Source of the DNA: Planctomycetaceae bacterium
Lineage (GTDB): Bacteria; Planctomycetota; Planctomycetia; Pirellulales; Pirellulaceae
DNA length: 64,000 nt
Assembly (NCBI GenBank): GCA_020638975.1
Contig: JACKHN010000007.1
Span: 186,001-250,000 of the forward strand
Direction: 5' to 3'
The position numbers and the translations under genes were made by a program. Below the pieces are notes generated by a model. That model did not search any database. It saw only the letters and a list, made by a program, of their open reading frames with translations, and was not told the origin of the DNA. Below, in pieces: positions 34,087 to 42,553 of the stretch (the stretch's first letter is position 1; every line of letters starts with the position of its first letter).

Positions 34087-36087
34087 TTACGACGTGACGG
34101 CGTCAAGATTCTCTGCGTTGGCAATTGCAAAGCCACGTCCCCCGCGTTTGGCTTCGTACATCGCTTCGTCAGCGACTCGCACGAGATCAGCACTGCTCTG
34201 CGCGTGCTCAGGATAAAGTGCGATGCCGATGCTGGTTCCGGTTTCGATCGCGTGCCCCTCCAACTCCGTCAGGCTGGCAATGGAGTCGACCAACTTTGCG
34301 GCTAACCGCTCGGCGTTGTCGCATTCCGTGGGCGGAGCAACTACAACGGCGAATTCGTCGCCGCCCAGACGGGCTACGAAGTCGCCTTTGCGGATCGAGG
34401 ACTCAAATCGCTTGGCGACTTCCATCAACAGCGCATCGCCGATGTGATGCCCGAGTGTATCGTTGACTTGCTTGAACTTATTGAGATCCATCATAAAGAC
34501 GGCGAAAGAACTGCCTGTCTCGGCGGCGAAGCGTCGGGTTGCATCCAAGTGCCGCTCGAAGGCAGCACGGTTGGGCAAGCCGGTCATCCCATCGTGTGTC
34601 GCTTGACGTTTGAATTCATCTTCGCGAGCCTTCATTTCGGTAATGTCGCGGATCGAAGCATAGCCGACCCAGCCGGCCTCGGACGGCATTGCGTTGAACG
34701 CCAGATCGACATGCCTGCCTGGCCCCATCTTGCCGTTGACCGTTGCCTCCAACCGGCCGGGTTGGTGACCGGATGCGGAACGTAATAGAGCGTCCGCTGA
34801 GTCCGGCAAGACGGTTGCTAATGGCTTGCCCACGACATCATCCGCTTTGACCCCGAATAACCTTTCAGCGGCCTCATTGACCGTCAAGATCCTTCCGTCT
34901 GGCGAAAAAGTGATGATGGAGTCGACGCCAGAATGAAACAGCTTTGCGAGTCCATAGTCGACTTTATCCACGAGGCTCTTGCCCGCTTGCCGGATCGTTT
35001 GGAAGTCTGGGTGCGTGGCGATCAGTGTTCCGACATACGTAAACATGCTCGCGGCGATCGGGAGTGCTAACGGTAATACCAGATTCGTGCGGCGTTGCAA
35101 TTCGATGCTAAAGCCAAACAGAAGGGCAATCGACAGCATGGTTAAAACGCCACTTGTACAGATGCCGAATCTTGGCAAGCAAAGCCCAAGCACGACGACG
35201 CAGGTCGCCGCACAGGTGAGTACCATCCAGAATCGTGCCTGTGTAGGTTCCTGATCAAGGATCAACGTCTCCGCCGCCAGCGCCATAAAGCTTGCCCGCT
35301 CGAGTTGGCCGTAGCGGGGCACGAGGACTGGCTGGGTGACCCGTTCGGCGACGAGTCCCACAACGACCGCTTTGTGTTTGAATACCTCAGACGAAGCTCC
35401 ATTGCGTTCAATATCTGCGAAACTGATCACAGGAATCGACTCGATGTCAATGCGATAGTCGATGTTGGCAACTCCCGGCTTCGCATCTCGGCCCGAGGCT
35501 AACCAGCCAGCGACGGTCGGTTGGGACGCCACTTCGCCAAACGAATCGCGACCGATACTACGGACGCGACTGTCGCGATCGAAGGGCATATCAGCAGACA
35601 CGATGGAGGTGTGTTCCGAGAACTTGGTCAAGGGTGTGACTTCAATCGATTGGACATGCCCCTGCGTATCAGGCTTTCCCTTGAGCGTAACAATTGGCAG
35701 TGCGATGCGATCGGGTCCAAGGTGTCGTAAGGCTTCCTGTAAGGCCGCATCACTTTCGTCTTGCGAAGCTGTTGCCAAGGAACTGTCGAAATAGATTCGC
35801 GTCGCGCCGGCTGCTTCGAGGTGGTTCAGTACGTTAGCGCAGTACTCGCGTGCAATGGGCCATCCCCCGTAAGCCGCCAGTGTCTCTTGATCGATCCCAA
35901 CGATGACGGTTTGCCCAGACGCTGGTGTCGTCGCCAATACGGACCGCAAGTCGCCAATCTTCAATTCAGCGACGATGAACATCCCCGCAATCCATCCAGC
36001 GACTGCTAATACGAGGGCACATAGACCTGCCAGAACGCCGGCATTGATGCGTCGAACTACTGGTGCGAGGATGTTGTGACTTTGCAT
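34087..36087 (-). CDS. CHASE2-PAS-GGDEF diguanylate cyclase
   Basis: A 666-residue membrane protein. A transmembrane helix (residues 18-40) leads to an extracytoplasmic CHASE2 domain (about 45-300; TVIVGIDQETLAAYGGWPIA), then three transmembrane helices (about 305-375). A PAS domain follows (GVDSIITFSPDGRILTVNEA) and a C-terminal GGDEF domain with ARLGGDEFAVV. The active-site motif is intact and an RxxD inhibitory site (RKGD) lies five residues before it, so it should make c-di-GMP with product inhibition. No EAL or HD-GYP domain is fused. A possible c-di-GMP effector in the window is the MshEN-like N-terminus of the GspE at 7373. Confidence 0.95.
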   Translation of the reverse strand: MQSHNILAPVVRRINAGVLAGLCALVLAVAGWIAGMFIVAELKIGDLRSVLATTPASGQTVIVGIDQETLAAYGGWPIAREYCANVLNHLEAAGATRIYFDSSLATASQDESDAALQEALRHLGPDRIALPIVTLKGKPDTQGHVQSIEVTPLTKFSEHTSIVSADMPFDRDSRVRSIGRDSFGEVASQPTVAGWLASGRDAKPGVANIDYRIDIESIPVISFADIERNGASSEVFKHKAVVVGLVAERVTQPVLVPRYGQLERASFMALAAETLILDQEPTQARFWMVLTCAATCVVVLGLCLPRFGICTSGVLTMLSIALLFGFSIELQRRTNLVLPLALPIAASMFTYVGTLIATHPDFQTIRQAGKSLVDKVDYGLAKLFHSGVDSIITFSPDGRILTVNEAAERLFGVKADDVVGKPLATVLPDSADALLRSASGHQPGRLEATVNGKMGPGRHVDLAFNAMPSEAGWVGYASIRDITEMKAREDEFKRQATHDGMTGLPNRAAFERHLDATRRFAAETGSSFAVFMMDLNKFKQVNDTLGHHIGDALLMEVAKRFESSIRKGDFVARLGGDEFAVVVAPPTECDNAERLAAKLVDSIASLTELEGHAIETGTSIGIALYPEHAQSSADLVRVADEAMYEAKRGGRGFAIANAENLDAVTS

Positions 36088-36139
36088 CGACGTTCTTTAT
36101 GAAATAGGTTGCCAGTGGTAAATCGAGTGCTTGGGAGTT

Positions 36140-36349
36140 CTATGGGCGTGGTGGGTGAGCTGCTGGCTTGTGAGGACTGGCTTCCGGCCCAATCGACGTG
36201 GAGACATTGGTCAACGCGGTGTTCAACGCTTGTCCGACAGCTTGCACCGCACCCATGCAGACGATCAGGATCAGGGCCACGACGACAGCGTATTCAACGG
36301 AAGTCGTACCGCTTTTATTCTTCAGGAATCGTTTGATGACTTGAATCAT
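36140..36349 (-). CDS. Flp family type IVb pilin
   Basis: A 69-residue pilin precursor: MIQVIKRFLKNKSGTTSVEY, followed by AVVVALILIVCMGAVQ. The basic leader, glycine at the cleavage site and Glu+5/Tyr+6 match Flp/Fap pilins of Tad systems. I prefer the ATG at 36349 over a GTG at 36361. The C-terminus is proline/histidine-rich. No tad genes (tadA-G, rcpA) are nearby; the gene sits 52 bp upstream of the CHASE2-GGDEF start on the same strand, so the two may be co-transcribed in the order pilin-distal, cyclase first. Confidence 0.85.
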   Translation of the reverse strand: MIQVIKRFLKNKSGTTSVEYAVVVALILIVCMGAVQAVGQALNTALTNVSTSIGPEASPHKPAAHPPRP

Positions 36350-36756
36350 GGGCAGGATCACGACGCACTGGAGTCTGCTGGACCGATGACGGAGCCTACA
36401 TCGAACGCAGCGGCGAGTGGATGCTGGGAAAGTGACGGCGTTCGCAACGAGCTATGTGGGTCGCAACTGCACCGACGAAAGCCTGGCTGTACCCGTCACC
36501 CGCCCTCAATCGCAACCCTAGGTCATCGTTGATGAAAGTCAAATCTCCAGCGCAAGCTGGGCGGGGCGGCACTACGATGAGGGCCGCTAAGATCCATGCT
36601 GTTCTGACTTTGCGGTTCTCGTCGCATTTGCCCTGGGACTGTTGACCGCGATGAAGGCCCGGCTTAGAGTAGTGTTTTGCTCGTAACCAGAAGCTGTCAA
36701 GTAAGTTCCGGCATTCTCGTTGCAGGCAGTCCGTCGCTACTCTCCTGTGATTCGCA
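36350..36756. other. 407-bp region between flp and hisF, no gene seen
   Basis: A minus-strand frame (36396-36818) includes a hydrophobic stretch resembling a signal peptide, but it has no start codon in a sensible place and overlaps hisF. I see no repeat or terminator here. Confidence 0.4.
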
Positions 36757-37524
36757 ATGCTCGCCAAACGTGTAATTCCCTGTCTCGACGTGAACGAAGG
36801 TCGGGTTGTCAAAGGCACGAACTTTGTGAACCTGCGTGATGCTGGAGATCCCGTGCAGGTCGCTTCGCGTTATGAAGAAGAGGGTGCCGACGAGTTGGTC
36901 TTCCTCGACATCACAGCCAGCCACGAACAACGCGATATCATGATCGACGTCGTACGTCGGACAGCCGAACAAGTCTTTATGCCCCTGACCGTTGGTGGGG
37001 GCATCCGGACGATTGAGGATATTCGCGAGTTGCTCAAGGCGGGATGCGATAAAGTGTCGATTAATTCGGCTGCCTGTCATCGTCCCGACTTTGTTCGAGA
37101 GGCCGCGTTGCGATTTGGCAGTCAGTGCATCGTCGTAAATATCGATCCGAAACGCATCGACTATAACGGACACGAAGTTTGGGAGGTCCACGTCAATGGA
37201 GGTCGCAAACCGACGGGGCTAGAAGCGGTCGCATGGGCCCGCCGTGTGGAAGAACTCGGCGCGGGCGAGATCGTTTTGACAAGCATGGATTGCGACGGGA
37301 CTAAGGATGGTTACGATTTAGAGATCACTGCAGCCGTCAGTGCAGCCGTTTCGATACCAGTGGTCGCGAGTGGTGGCGCGGGTCACCCAAAGCATTTAGC
37401 GGACGCGATCACGATTGGTAAAGCCGATGCGGCACTTGCGGCCAGCATCTTCCATTTCGGAGAATTCACGATTCGTGAGACGAAAGAGGTGATGGCCCGA
37501 CAGGGCGTCGCCGTTCGACTCTAG
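36757..37524 (+). CDS. hisF: Imidazole glycerol phosphate synthase subunit HisF
   Basis: A 255-residue TIM barrel, the cyclase half of IGP synthase in histidine biosynthesis; with HisH it converts PRFAR to IGP and AICAR. Signature segments are KRVIPCLDVNEGRVVKG, with the catalytic Asp, FLDITASHEQRD, PLTVGGGIRTIEDI, GCDKVSINSAA, GEIVLTSMDCDGTKDGYDLE, with the second catalytic Asp, and VVASGGAGHPKH. No other his gene is in the window, so the pathway is scattered, as often in Planctomycetes. The PilT-like gene follows after 45 bp. Confidence 0.97.
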   Translation: MLAKRVIPCLDVNEGRVVKGTNFVNLRDAGDPVQVASRYEEEGADELVFLDITASHEQRDIMIDVVRRTAEQVFMPLTVGGGIRTIEDIRELLKAGCDKVSINSAACHRPDFVREAALRFGSQCIVVNIDPKRIDYNGHEVWEVHVNGGRKPTGLEAVAWARRVEELGAGEIVLTSMDCDGTKDGYDLEITAAVSAAVSIPVVASGGAGHPKHLADAITIGKADAALAASIFHFGEFTIRETKEVMARQGVAVRL

Positions 37525-37569
37525 CTGTTACGGCAATCCCTGCCGGACACGTTGCAACGAGGTTTAATT

Positions 37570-38760
37570 ATGGCACACGGCAAGAAGGAAGCTCCCGCAG
37601 AGGATGCCGCAGTCGCTCCTGGTGAAGAGGACTTTGCGAAACGGTTCACGCGGAAGCGGGATGAGATTCCTGTCAACAAGCTGTTCCGTGCTCTCGTTAA
37701 GATCGAGGGCAGCGACCTTCACCTCAAAGTCGGCAAGCCTCCGCTGATTCGCGAACGCGGCGAACTGAAAGCCCTCAATCGCGGGCCTATCGACGCCGAA
37801 GAAATGCTCAGTCTGTTGCTGCCGATGATGGACGATCGCAACCGGCGAATCTTTGATGAAGAAGGCGGTGCCGACTTTTCGTACACCGTCGACGTCGATG
37901 GCGTCACATGGCGATTTCGTGTGAACATGTTGCAACAGATGGGAAACATCGGATTGGTCGCACGCCGTGTGAACCAGTTTATTCCGGACTTTAAGGGTCT
38001 GTACTTGCCCGAGATCATGGAGTCGCTCTGTCATTTCGACATGGGAATGATTTTGCTGGCTGGCGTCACGGGCTCGGGAAAATCGACGACGATCGCTTCG
38101 ATGTTGAACTATACGAATCAACTCTACCGCAAGCATATCCTGACCTTGGAAGATCCGATCGAGTTTGTTTACACCGAAGACAAAGCACTGATAAATCAGC
38201 GTGAAATCGGCATTGACGTGAAGGACTTCGAGATCGCGATGAAGCACGCGGTGCGGCAAGACCCGGACATCATGCTAGTGGGAGAAATGCGCGACGAAGA
38301 GACTTTTATGACGGCGATTCATGCCGCAGAAACCGGTCACTTCGTCTACGGAACGATCCACGCCGCAACGGCCGCAACGACAATCGGTCGTATTCTGGAC
38401 TTGTTCCCCGAAGAAATGCACGGTGCACTTCGCGCGGCCATGTCGAGTAACATGAAAGCGATCGTGGCTCAGAAGCTATTGAAGTCCATCAAGCCCGGCG
38501 TCTCACGGGTGCCGCTGAACGAGATTATGTTGTTCAATGCGACGGTGCGAAAGTTGATCCTGGCAGGTGACGATCACAAGCTTCCCGATGCCATTCGTAT
38601 TGGGGCGGAAGAAGGCATGCAGGACTTTACGATGGCGTTGAAGAAGCTGATCGACGCTGATCTAATCGATCGCCCCACGGCGTTCGCGGTCGCTCCGAAT
38701 CTGGACGCGCTGAAAATGGCGCTCAAGGGCATCGATGTTCGGGCACCGGGTATTCTCTAA
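37570..38760 (+). CDS. pilT: PilT-like twitching/retraction ATPase
   Basis: A 396-residue hexameric motor ATPase. An extended charged N-terminus is followed by LFRALVKIEGSDLHLKVGKP, the PilT-type PAS-like domain, then Walker A GVTGSGKST, Asp box LEDPIEFVY, Walker B RQDPDIMLVGEMRDEETF and His box GTIHAATAATTIGR. The PilT C-terminal AIRNLIRE motif is replaced by ATVRKLILAGDDHKLPD. PilT disassembles type IV pili. ATG 37570 has GAGG at good distance. The gene is followed 45 bp later by a degenerate GspE-like gene on the same strand, which suggests a joint function. No pilin or PilC gene is adjacent. Confidence 0.92.
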   Translation: MAHGKKEAPAEDAAVAPGEEDFAKRFTRKRDEIPVNKLFRALVKIEGSDLHLKVGKPPLIRERGELKALNRGPIDAEEMLSLLLPMMDDRNRRIFDEEGGADFSYTVDVDGVTWRFRVNMLQQMGNIGLVARRVNQFIPDFKGLYLPEIMESLCHFDMGMILLAGVTGSGKSTTIASMLNYTNQLYRKHILTLEDPIEFVYTEDKALINQREIGIDVKDFEIAMKHAVRQDPDIMLVGEMRDEETFMTAIHAAETGHFVYGTIHAATAATTIGRILDLFPEEMHGALRAAMSSNMKAIVAQKLLKSIKPGVSRVPLNEIMLFNATVRKLILAGDDHKLPDAIRIGAEEGMQDFTMALKKLIDADLIDRPTAFAVAPNLDALKMALKGIDVRAPGIL

Positions 38761-38805
38761 TTCAAATCTGTTCATTGTATTCCTACAGAAACTGATAGTT
38801 GAGAC

Positions 38806-40140
38806 ATGGCCAAAAAACAGGAAGAAGAACCTGTCGAAGTACAACTGCCACCGGTAACGCTCACCCCGATGGGCGCTCCCGATAAGCAACAAGATCAAGC
38901 CAATCTGCTGGCAGCGAAACAGTCGCCAGCCTTCCCAATCGCCAATGGTTTGTTGGCGCATTGCCTGAGTCGTCGTGGCGAACGGGTGATGCTCGACTAT
39001 GCCGCACAAGGTGTCGCCGTCCGGTTTGAAATCGACGGAGTGTGGATGAACGGTGATCCTTTGGATCGACAGACCGGCGATGCGGCCTTGGCCGTGTACA
39101 AAAAGATCACCAACCTGAACGTGCAAGATCGTCGTTCCAAACAGAACGGGAAGTTCGGAGTGGAGTTCAGTGGCGGGAAGTATGTCGCCAGTTTCACGAG
39201 CCAGGGCGTGGCGACTGGCGAGCGAGTTGTCATCACCTTCAAACCCAAGAAGCCCAAGTTCACAAAGATTGAAGACCTCGGCATGCGCGACAAGATGCGT
39301 GCAAAGCTAAAGGAACAGTTGGACGCGGACAGCGGTTTCATCATTGTCTCGGCACCTCCAGGCGGCGGTTTGTCGACGACCTGGAATCTGACTCTTGAAA
39401 CGGCAGATCGGTTGATGCGTGACTTTGTCGCCACCGAGGACAAAGACAACAAAGAAGACGAAGTCATCAACGTGAGTGCGAAGTACTATGATCGGGCGGC
39501 TGGTCAGTCACCTGCTGATCTCCTGCCGCAGATGATCTTGAAAGAGCCTGACGTTCTGGTCGTCCCTGAACTTACCAACGCCGAAACCGTCACACTTCTG
39601 TGTGAGCAGATTAACAAGTACCAGAAACAGGCTTACACGAAGGTGAACGCAAAAGAAGCGGCAGAAGCGCTGCTGAAGGTATTTGCCTACAAAGGTCCGG
39701 CAGCGGAACTTGCCAAAGCCGTCACCGCCGTTCTCAATGTTCGACTTATCCGTAAACTTTGCGATCAGTGCAAACAACCCTTCCAGCCCCCGCCGCAATT
39801 GCTTCAGAAGCTTGGTATTCCTGCTGGCCGCGTCCAAGTGCTGTACCAGGAATACAAGCCACCACCGCCGGAGCAACTGGTCGACGAAAAAGGCAACCCC
39901 ATCGTCCCGCCAATCTGCCAGAAGTGTGGCGGGATCGGATATTTCGGTCGGACCGGTCTGTTCGAACTGCTCGTGATCGATGATCAGATTCGAGCGGCAC
40001 TTTCCGCACAGCCGAACCTCGAGACCATCAAACGCGTAGCAAAAGCCGCAGGTCACCGTTCGATCCAGGAGGAGGGTATTCTTCAAGTGGCTCAGGGCGT
40101 GACTTCGATCAACGAGTTGCAACGCGTCTTGAAACAGTAA
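38806..40140 (+). CDS. GspE/PilB-like protein without catalytic ATPase residues
   Basis: A 444-residue protein clearly related to GspE/PilB. FEIDGVWMNGDPLDRQTGDA and QDRRSKQNGKFGVEFSG align with the N2 domain; two CxxC pairs (C319/C322, C371/C374) frame a proline-rich insert, and GRTGLFELLVIDDQIR is the usual C-terminal motif. The ATP site is altered. Walker A at 183-191 reads APPGGGLST, with Leu in place of the essential Lys; the Walker B region is EPDVLVVPELTNAET with Pro for Gly; the His box histidine is gone (YTKVNAKEA). The reading frame is otherwise intact and normal in composition. It is probably a non-hydrolysing subunit or regulator of the PilT-like motor encoded just upstream. Confidence 0.88.
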   Translation: MAKKQEEEPVEVQLPPVTLTPMGAPDKQQDQANLLAAKQSPAFPIANGLLAHCLSRRGERVMLDYAAQGVAVRFEIDGVWMNGDPLDRQTGDAALAVYKKITNLNVQDRRSKQNGKFGVEFSGGKYVASFTSQGVATGERVVITFKPKKPKFTKIEDLGMRDKMRAKLKEQLDADSGFIIVSAPPGGGLSTTWNLTLETADRLMRDFVATEDKDNKEDEVINVSAKYYDRAAGQSPADLLPQMILKEPDVLVVPELTNAETVTLLCEQINKYQKQAYTKVNAKEAAEALLKVFAYKGPAAELAKAVTAVLNVRLIRKLCDQCKQPFQPPPQLLQKLGIPAGRVQVLYQEYKPPPPEQLVDEKGNPIVPPICQKCGGIGYFGRTGLFELLVIDDQIRAALSAQPNLETIKRVAKAAGHRSIQEEGILQVAQGVTSINELQRVLKQ

Positions 40141-40159
40141 CCTTGGAAGGTGGAGGGCT

Positions 40160-40954
40160 ATGTCGGAATCGCATCCTGTGGAGACACATTTTACGGGCGG
40201 GCCAGAAATACCCGACTTGGAACAGTACCGCCCGATTAGCGCTCTCGTCGTGGTCGCGTTCATCGCCAGTGTTTTCTCGCTGCTTGCTATCTTGCACCCT
40301 TTGTTGTGGGTTCTTCCTGTCGTCGCAGTCGTGATTTCGCTTTCGGCGATTATAAGAGTGTCTGGATCGCAAACACGCTATAGCGGACGCGGTGCCGCAG
40401 TACTTGGGTTATGCATCGCGACGCTGATTGGCGTTTATGCGCCTGTGCGGGTGATATCTCGCGACCGAGCGCTTTATGCTCAAGCACGTGAGAAGGCCGA
40501 GTTTTGGCTATCATTGGTCCAGCAAGGACGCATGCATGAAGCTCATCAGTTGTCACTCAAATCGGACGAGCGATTCCAAGGACCTGGGTCGCTGGCGAAA
40601 CATTACTCGGACGCACCAAGTTCCCAGACGGGCACCGAAGCACGAGGTGAACCGTTGGAAATGATGGAACTTGAAAACACGCCGCCACGGAAATTGAAGG
40701 AGTTTGTCAGCGAACCCACGGCTTCCAAACTACAGCAGTTCGGTAACACGGCTCATATTGAACATCTTCGCGACGAAATGATCACATCCGAGAGTAACGG
40801 CGTGAACAACACTCTAAAGATTACACAACGATTTCGAGCCAGTGGCGTAATCGACGGCGAACCAGAAAGCATTGAGTTCTTGGTTCGCTCGACCCGCGAC
40901 GACGGAACGACCGTTGCCAATTGGAGTGTCGGGTCACTCGAACTAGCGAACTGA
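40160..40954 (+). CDS. Hypothetical membrane protein (DUF4190-like N-terminus)
   Basis: A 264-residue protein. Residues 28-100 form two or three transmembrane helices (ALVVVAFIASVFSLLAILHP, VLPVVAVVISLSAII, AAVLGLCIATLIGVYAPV) in the DUF4190 pattern. A soluble C-terminal domain follows (about 110-264) with an NTF2/SnoaL-like alternation of helix and strands (FWLSLVQQGRMHEAHQL, SIEFLVRSTRDDGTTVANW), resembling small stress- or envelope-associated domains but not assignable. ATG 40160 is preceded by GGTGGAGGGC. It follows the GspE-like gene after 19 bp and precedes the YiiX-type gene by 33 bp, so a four-gene operon starting at pilT is likely. Confidence 0.75.
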   Translation: MSESHPVETHFTGGPEIPDLEQYRPISALVVVAFIASVFSLLAILHPLLWVLPVVAVVISLSAIIRVSGSQTRYSGRGAAVLGLCIATLIGVYAPVRVISRDRALYAQAREKAEFWLSLVQQGRMHEAHQLSLKSDERFQGPGSLAKHYSDAPSSQTGTEARGEPLEMMELENTPPRKLKEFVSEPTASKLQQFGNTAHIEHLRDEMITSESNGVNNTLKITQRFRASGVIDGEPESIEFLVRSTRDDGTTVANWSVGSLELAN

Positions 40955-40987
40955 CAACTTGCTGTCCAAGTTGCACGGAGGCGTGGC

Positions 40988-42346
40988 GTGAAGGCGGACG
41001 AACTAGACTCGGGCTTACGCACAGTCGTGCAAATGGCGGAGTATTTCCGCGAGCTGAAGTCGCGTGCCGCAGCCCTAGCCGGCAGGATCACGCCGCAGGA
41101 GCGAGGCTATTTCACGACCCTCGAAGAGGACGATGCGCGTCCTGTTCTCGTTTCTTATTGGCATGCTCGAAACGCCTTGTTCGATCTTATCACATCATTT
41201 CAAGACGATGATGAATTGGACGAGGTATCGCATCGCGAGGCGTTTCTGATTGCATTTGCCGCTGCCTTGTTGTTAGTGGATGCGGCGAGATTCCTGCGTG
41301 AAGTAGCTGACGAGCGTCCAATCGTTCGTCGCAAATTCAACGAGCCCGCGCCACAATTCGGAGTACCGGGTGGTGTCTATGATGTCGTCCAGAAATCGCT
41401 TGTGAGCGCACGCCACGGCTGGCATCTCTATCATGCAATTCAGTATTTCGATGAGCATGAATCTGAACTGAGGGAGATGGCGAAGAACACGCCTTACGCA
41501 CCACTGCTCGCCTGCATCGATGACCTCAAGTACCGCCTAGACGTTTCGATATCACAATTCGCCACCGCCAAACTGCGCACTCGCGCAGACCAGATGCTGC
41601 GCCAATTCGGTCGCACGGTCATTGGCCAGGCCCTGTACGGAATTCAGAAACTAGCAGGCAGTTTGGCGGCTGACAAATATCTTCGGCTGGGACATAAGCC
41701 AGGATTACCGACGGATGTTGCCGAACAGATGCGCAAGCTATTGATGCCCGGAGACGTGTTAGTCGTGCGCAAGGAATACGCATTAACCAACTATTTTTTG
41801 CCAGGCTATTGGCCCCATGCCGCGCTCTATCTTGGCGACGCCGAGTCGCTTGCCAGCCTAGGCATCCACGAGCAAGAGTACGTCAAGCCTCGTTGGGCGA
41901 GACTACTCGATGCCAATTCCGATTCTGAAGGGAATGTCCTCGAGTCGATGCGAGACGGTGTTAACTTGCGGACCTTGAAGTCGCCATTTGCCTCGGACTC
42001 GGTGGTCGTCCTCCGTCCCTCGATCGCCCGCGAAGATCTTGGCAAGGCGTTGGCTCGCGGCATTGCTCACGAGGGCAAGCCCTACGATTTCGACTTCGAC
42101 TTCCGCCGCGCCGATCGGTTGGTATGCACCGAGGTGATCTATCGTGCTTATGACGGCGTTGGTTCGATCAACATCCCACTCGTCCAGCGTGCAGGTCGGC
42201 CAACGCTCTCGGGCAGCGATCTCATTCAGATGGGTATCGGCGCGACGAATTTCACACCCGTCGCCGTTTTCGCTCCGATGCTGAGCCCAGGGATCGTCAC
42301 CGGATCTCAGGCCCGTCGTGTTCTCATCGACGGCCAAAGCCGGTAA
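40988..42346 (+). CDS. YiiX/YebB-like NlpC/P60 family cysteine hydrolase
   Basis: A 452-residue protein. The N-terminal 240 residues are helical and not recognised. The C-terminal domain matches the YiiX/YebB (DUF830) group of permuted papain-like hydrolases: LLMPGDVLVVRKEYALTNYF, H277 in YWPHAALYLGD, and C380 in DRLVCTEVIYRAYDG, the permuted His/Cys order expected. Family members are amidases or peptidases of unknown target, some acting on cell wall or lipids. No signal peptide is visible; the start GTG 40988 has GGAGG just upstream. It is the last gene of the pilT unit. Confidence 0.85.
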   Translation: MKADELDSGLRTVVQMAEYFRELKSRAAALAGRITPQERGYFTTLEEDDARPVLVSYWHARNALFDLITSFQDDDELDEVSHREAFLIAFAAALLLVDAARFLREVADERPIVRRKFNEPAPQFGVPGGVYDVVQKSLVSARHGWHLYHAIQYFDEHESELREMAKNTPYAPLLACIDDLKYRLDVSISQFATAKLRTRADQMLRQFGRTVIGQALYGIQKLAGSLAADKYLRLGHKPGLPTDVAEQMRKLLMPGDVLVVRKEYALTNYFLPGYWPHAALYLGDAESLASLGIHEQEYVKPRWARLLDANSDSEGNVLESMRDGVNLRTLKSPFASDSVVVLRPSIAREDLGKALARGIAHEGKPYDFDFDFRRADRLVCTEVIYRAYDGVGSINIPLVQRAGRPTLSGSDLIQMGIGATNFTPVAVFAPMLSPGIVTGSQARRVLIDGQSR

Positions 42347-42349
42347 CGA

Positions 42350-42544
42350 TCATCGTGACAGCAACCACGCCAAAAATGCAAACAGGATGGCAAGCGCGCT
42401 AGCAACGATGAGCACCTGCCGAACAAACGGAGCCACGCTGCGTCGAACCGAACTGATCACCGCGCCGCAATGCGGGCAAGCAGGAGGCATCGGACGAGGC
42501 AGTTCGCCGCCGCACTCACAAACGATTTGAGGAGTTCGCTTCAT
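42350..42544 (-). CDS. Small zinc-ribbon membrane protein
   Basis: A 64-residue protein. C-x-C near the start and CPHC in PPACPHCGAVISSVRR form a small zinc ribbon, and the C-terminus is one transmembrane helix (VLIVASALAILFAFLAWLL). It lies 9 bp downstream of the sugar isomerase gene on the same strand and 3 bp from the 3' end of the convergent YiiX gene. Function is unknown. Confidence 0.75.
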   Translation of the reverse strand: MKRTPQIVCECGGELPRPMPPACPHCGAVISSVRRSVAPFVRQVLIVASALAILFAFLAWLLSR

Positions 42545-42553
42545 TCGATCGCT

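Noticed and set aside
36396..36818. Minus-strand frame with a signal-peptide-like stretch
   Set aside because: No start codon stands before the hydrophobic part and the frame overlaps the beginning of hisF.
37564..38259. 231-codon minus-strand frame
   Set aside because: Antisense of the PilT-like gene, whose Walker motifs are certain.
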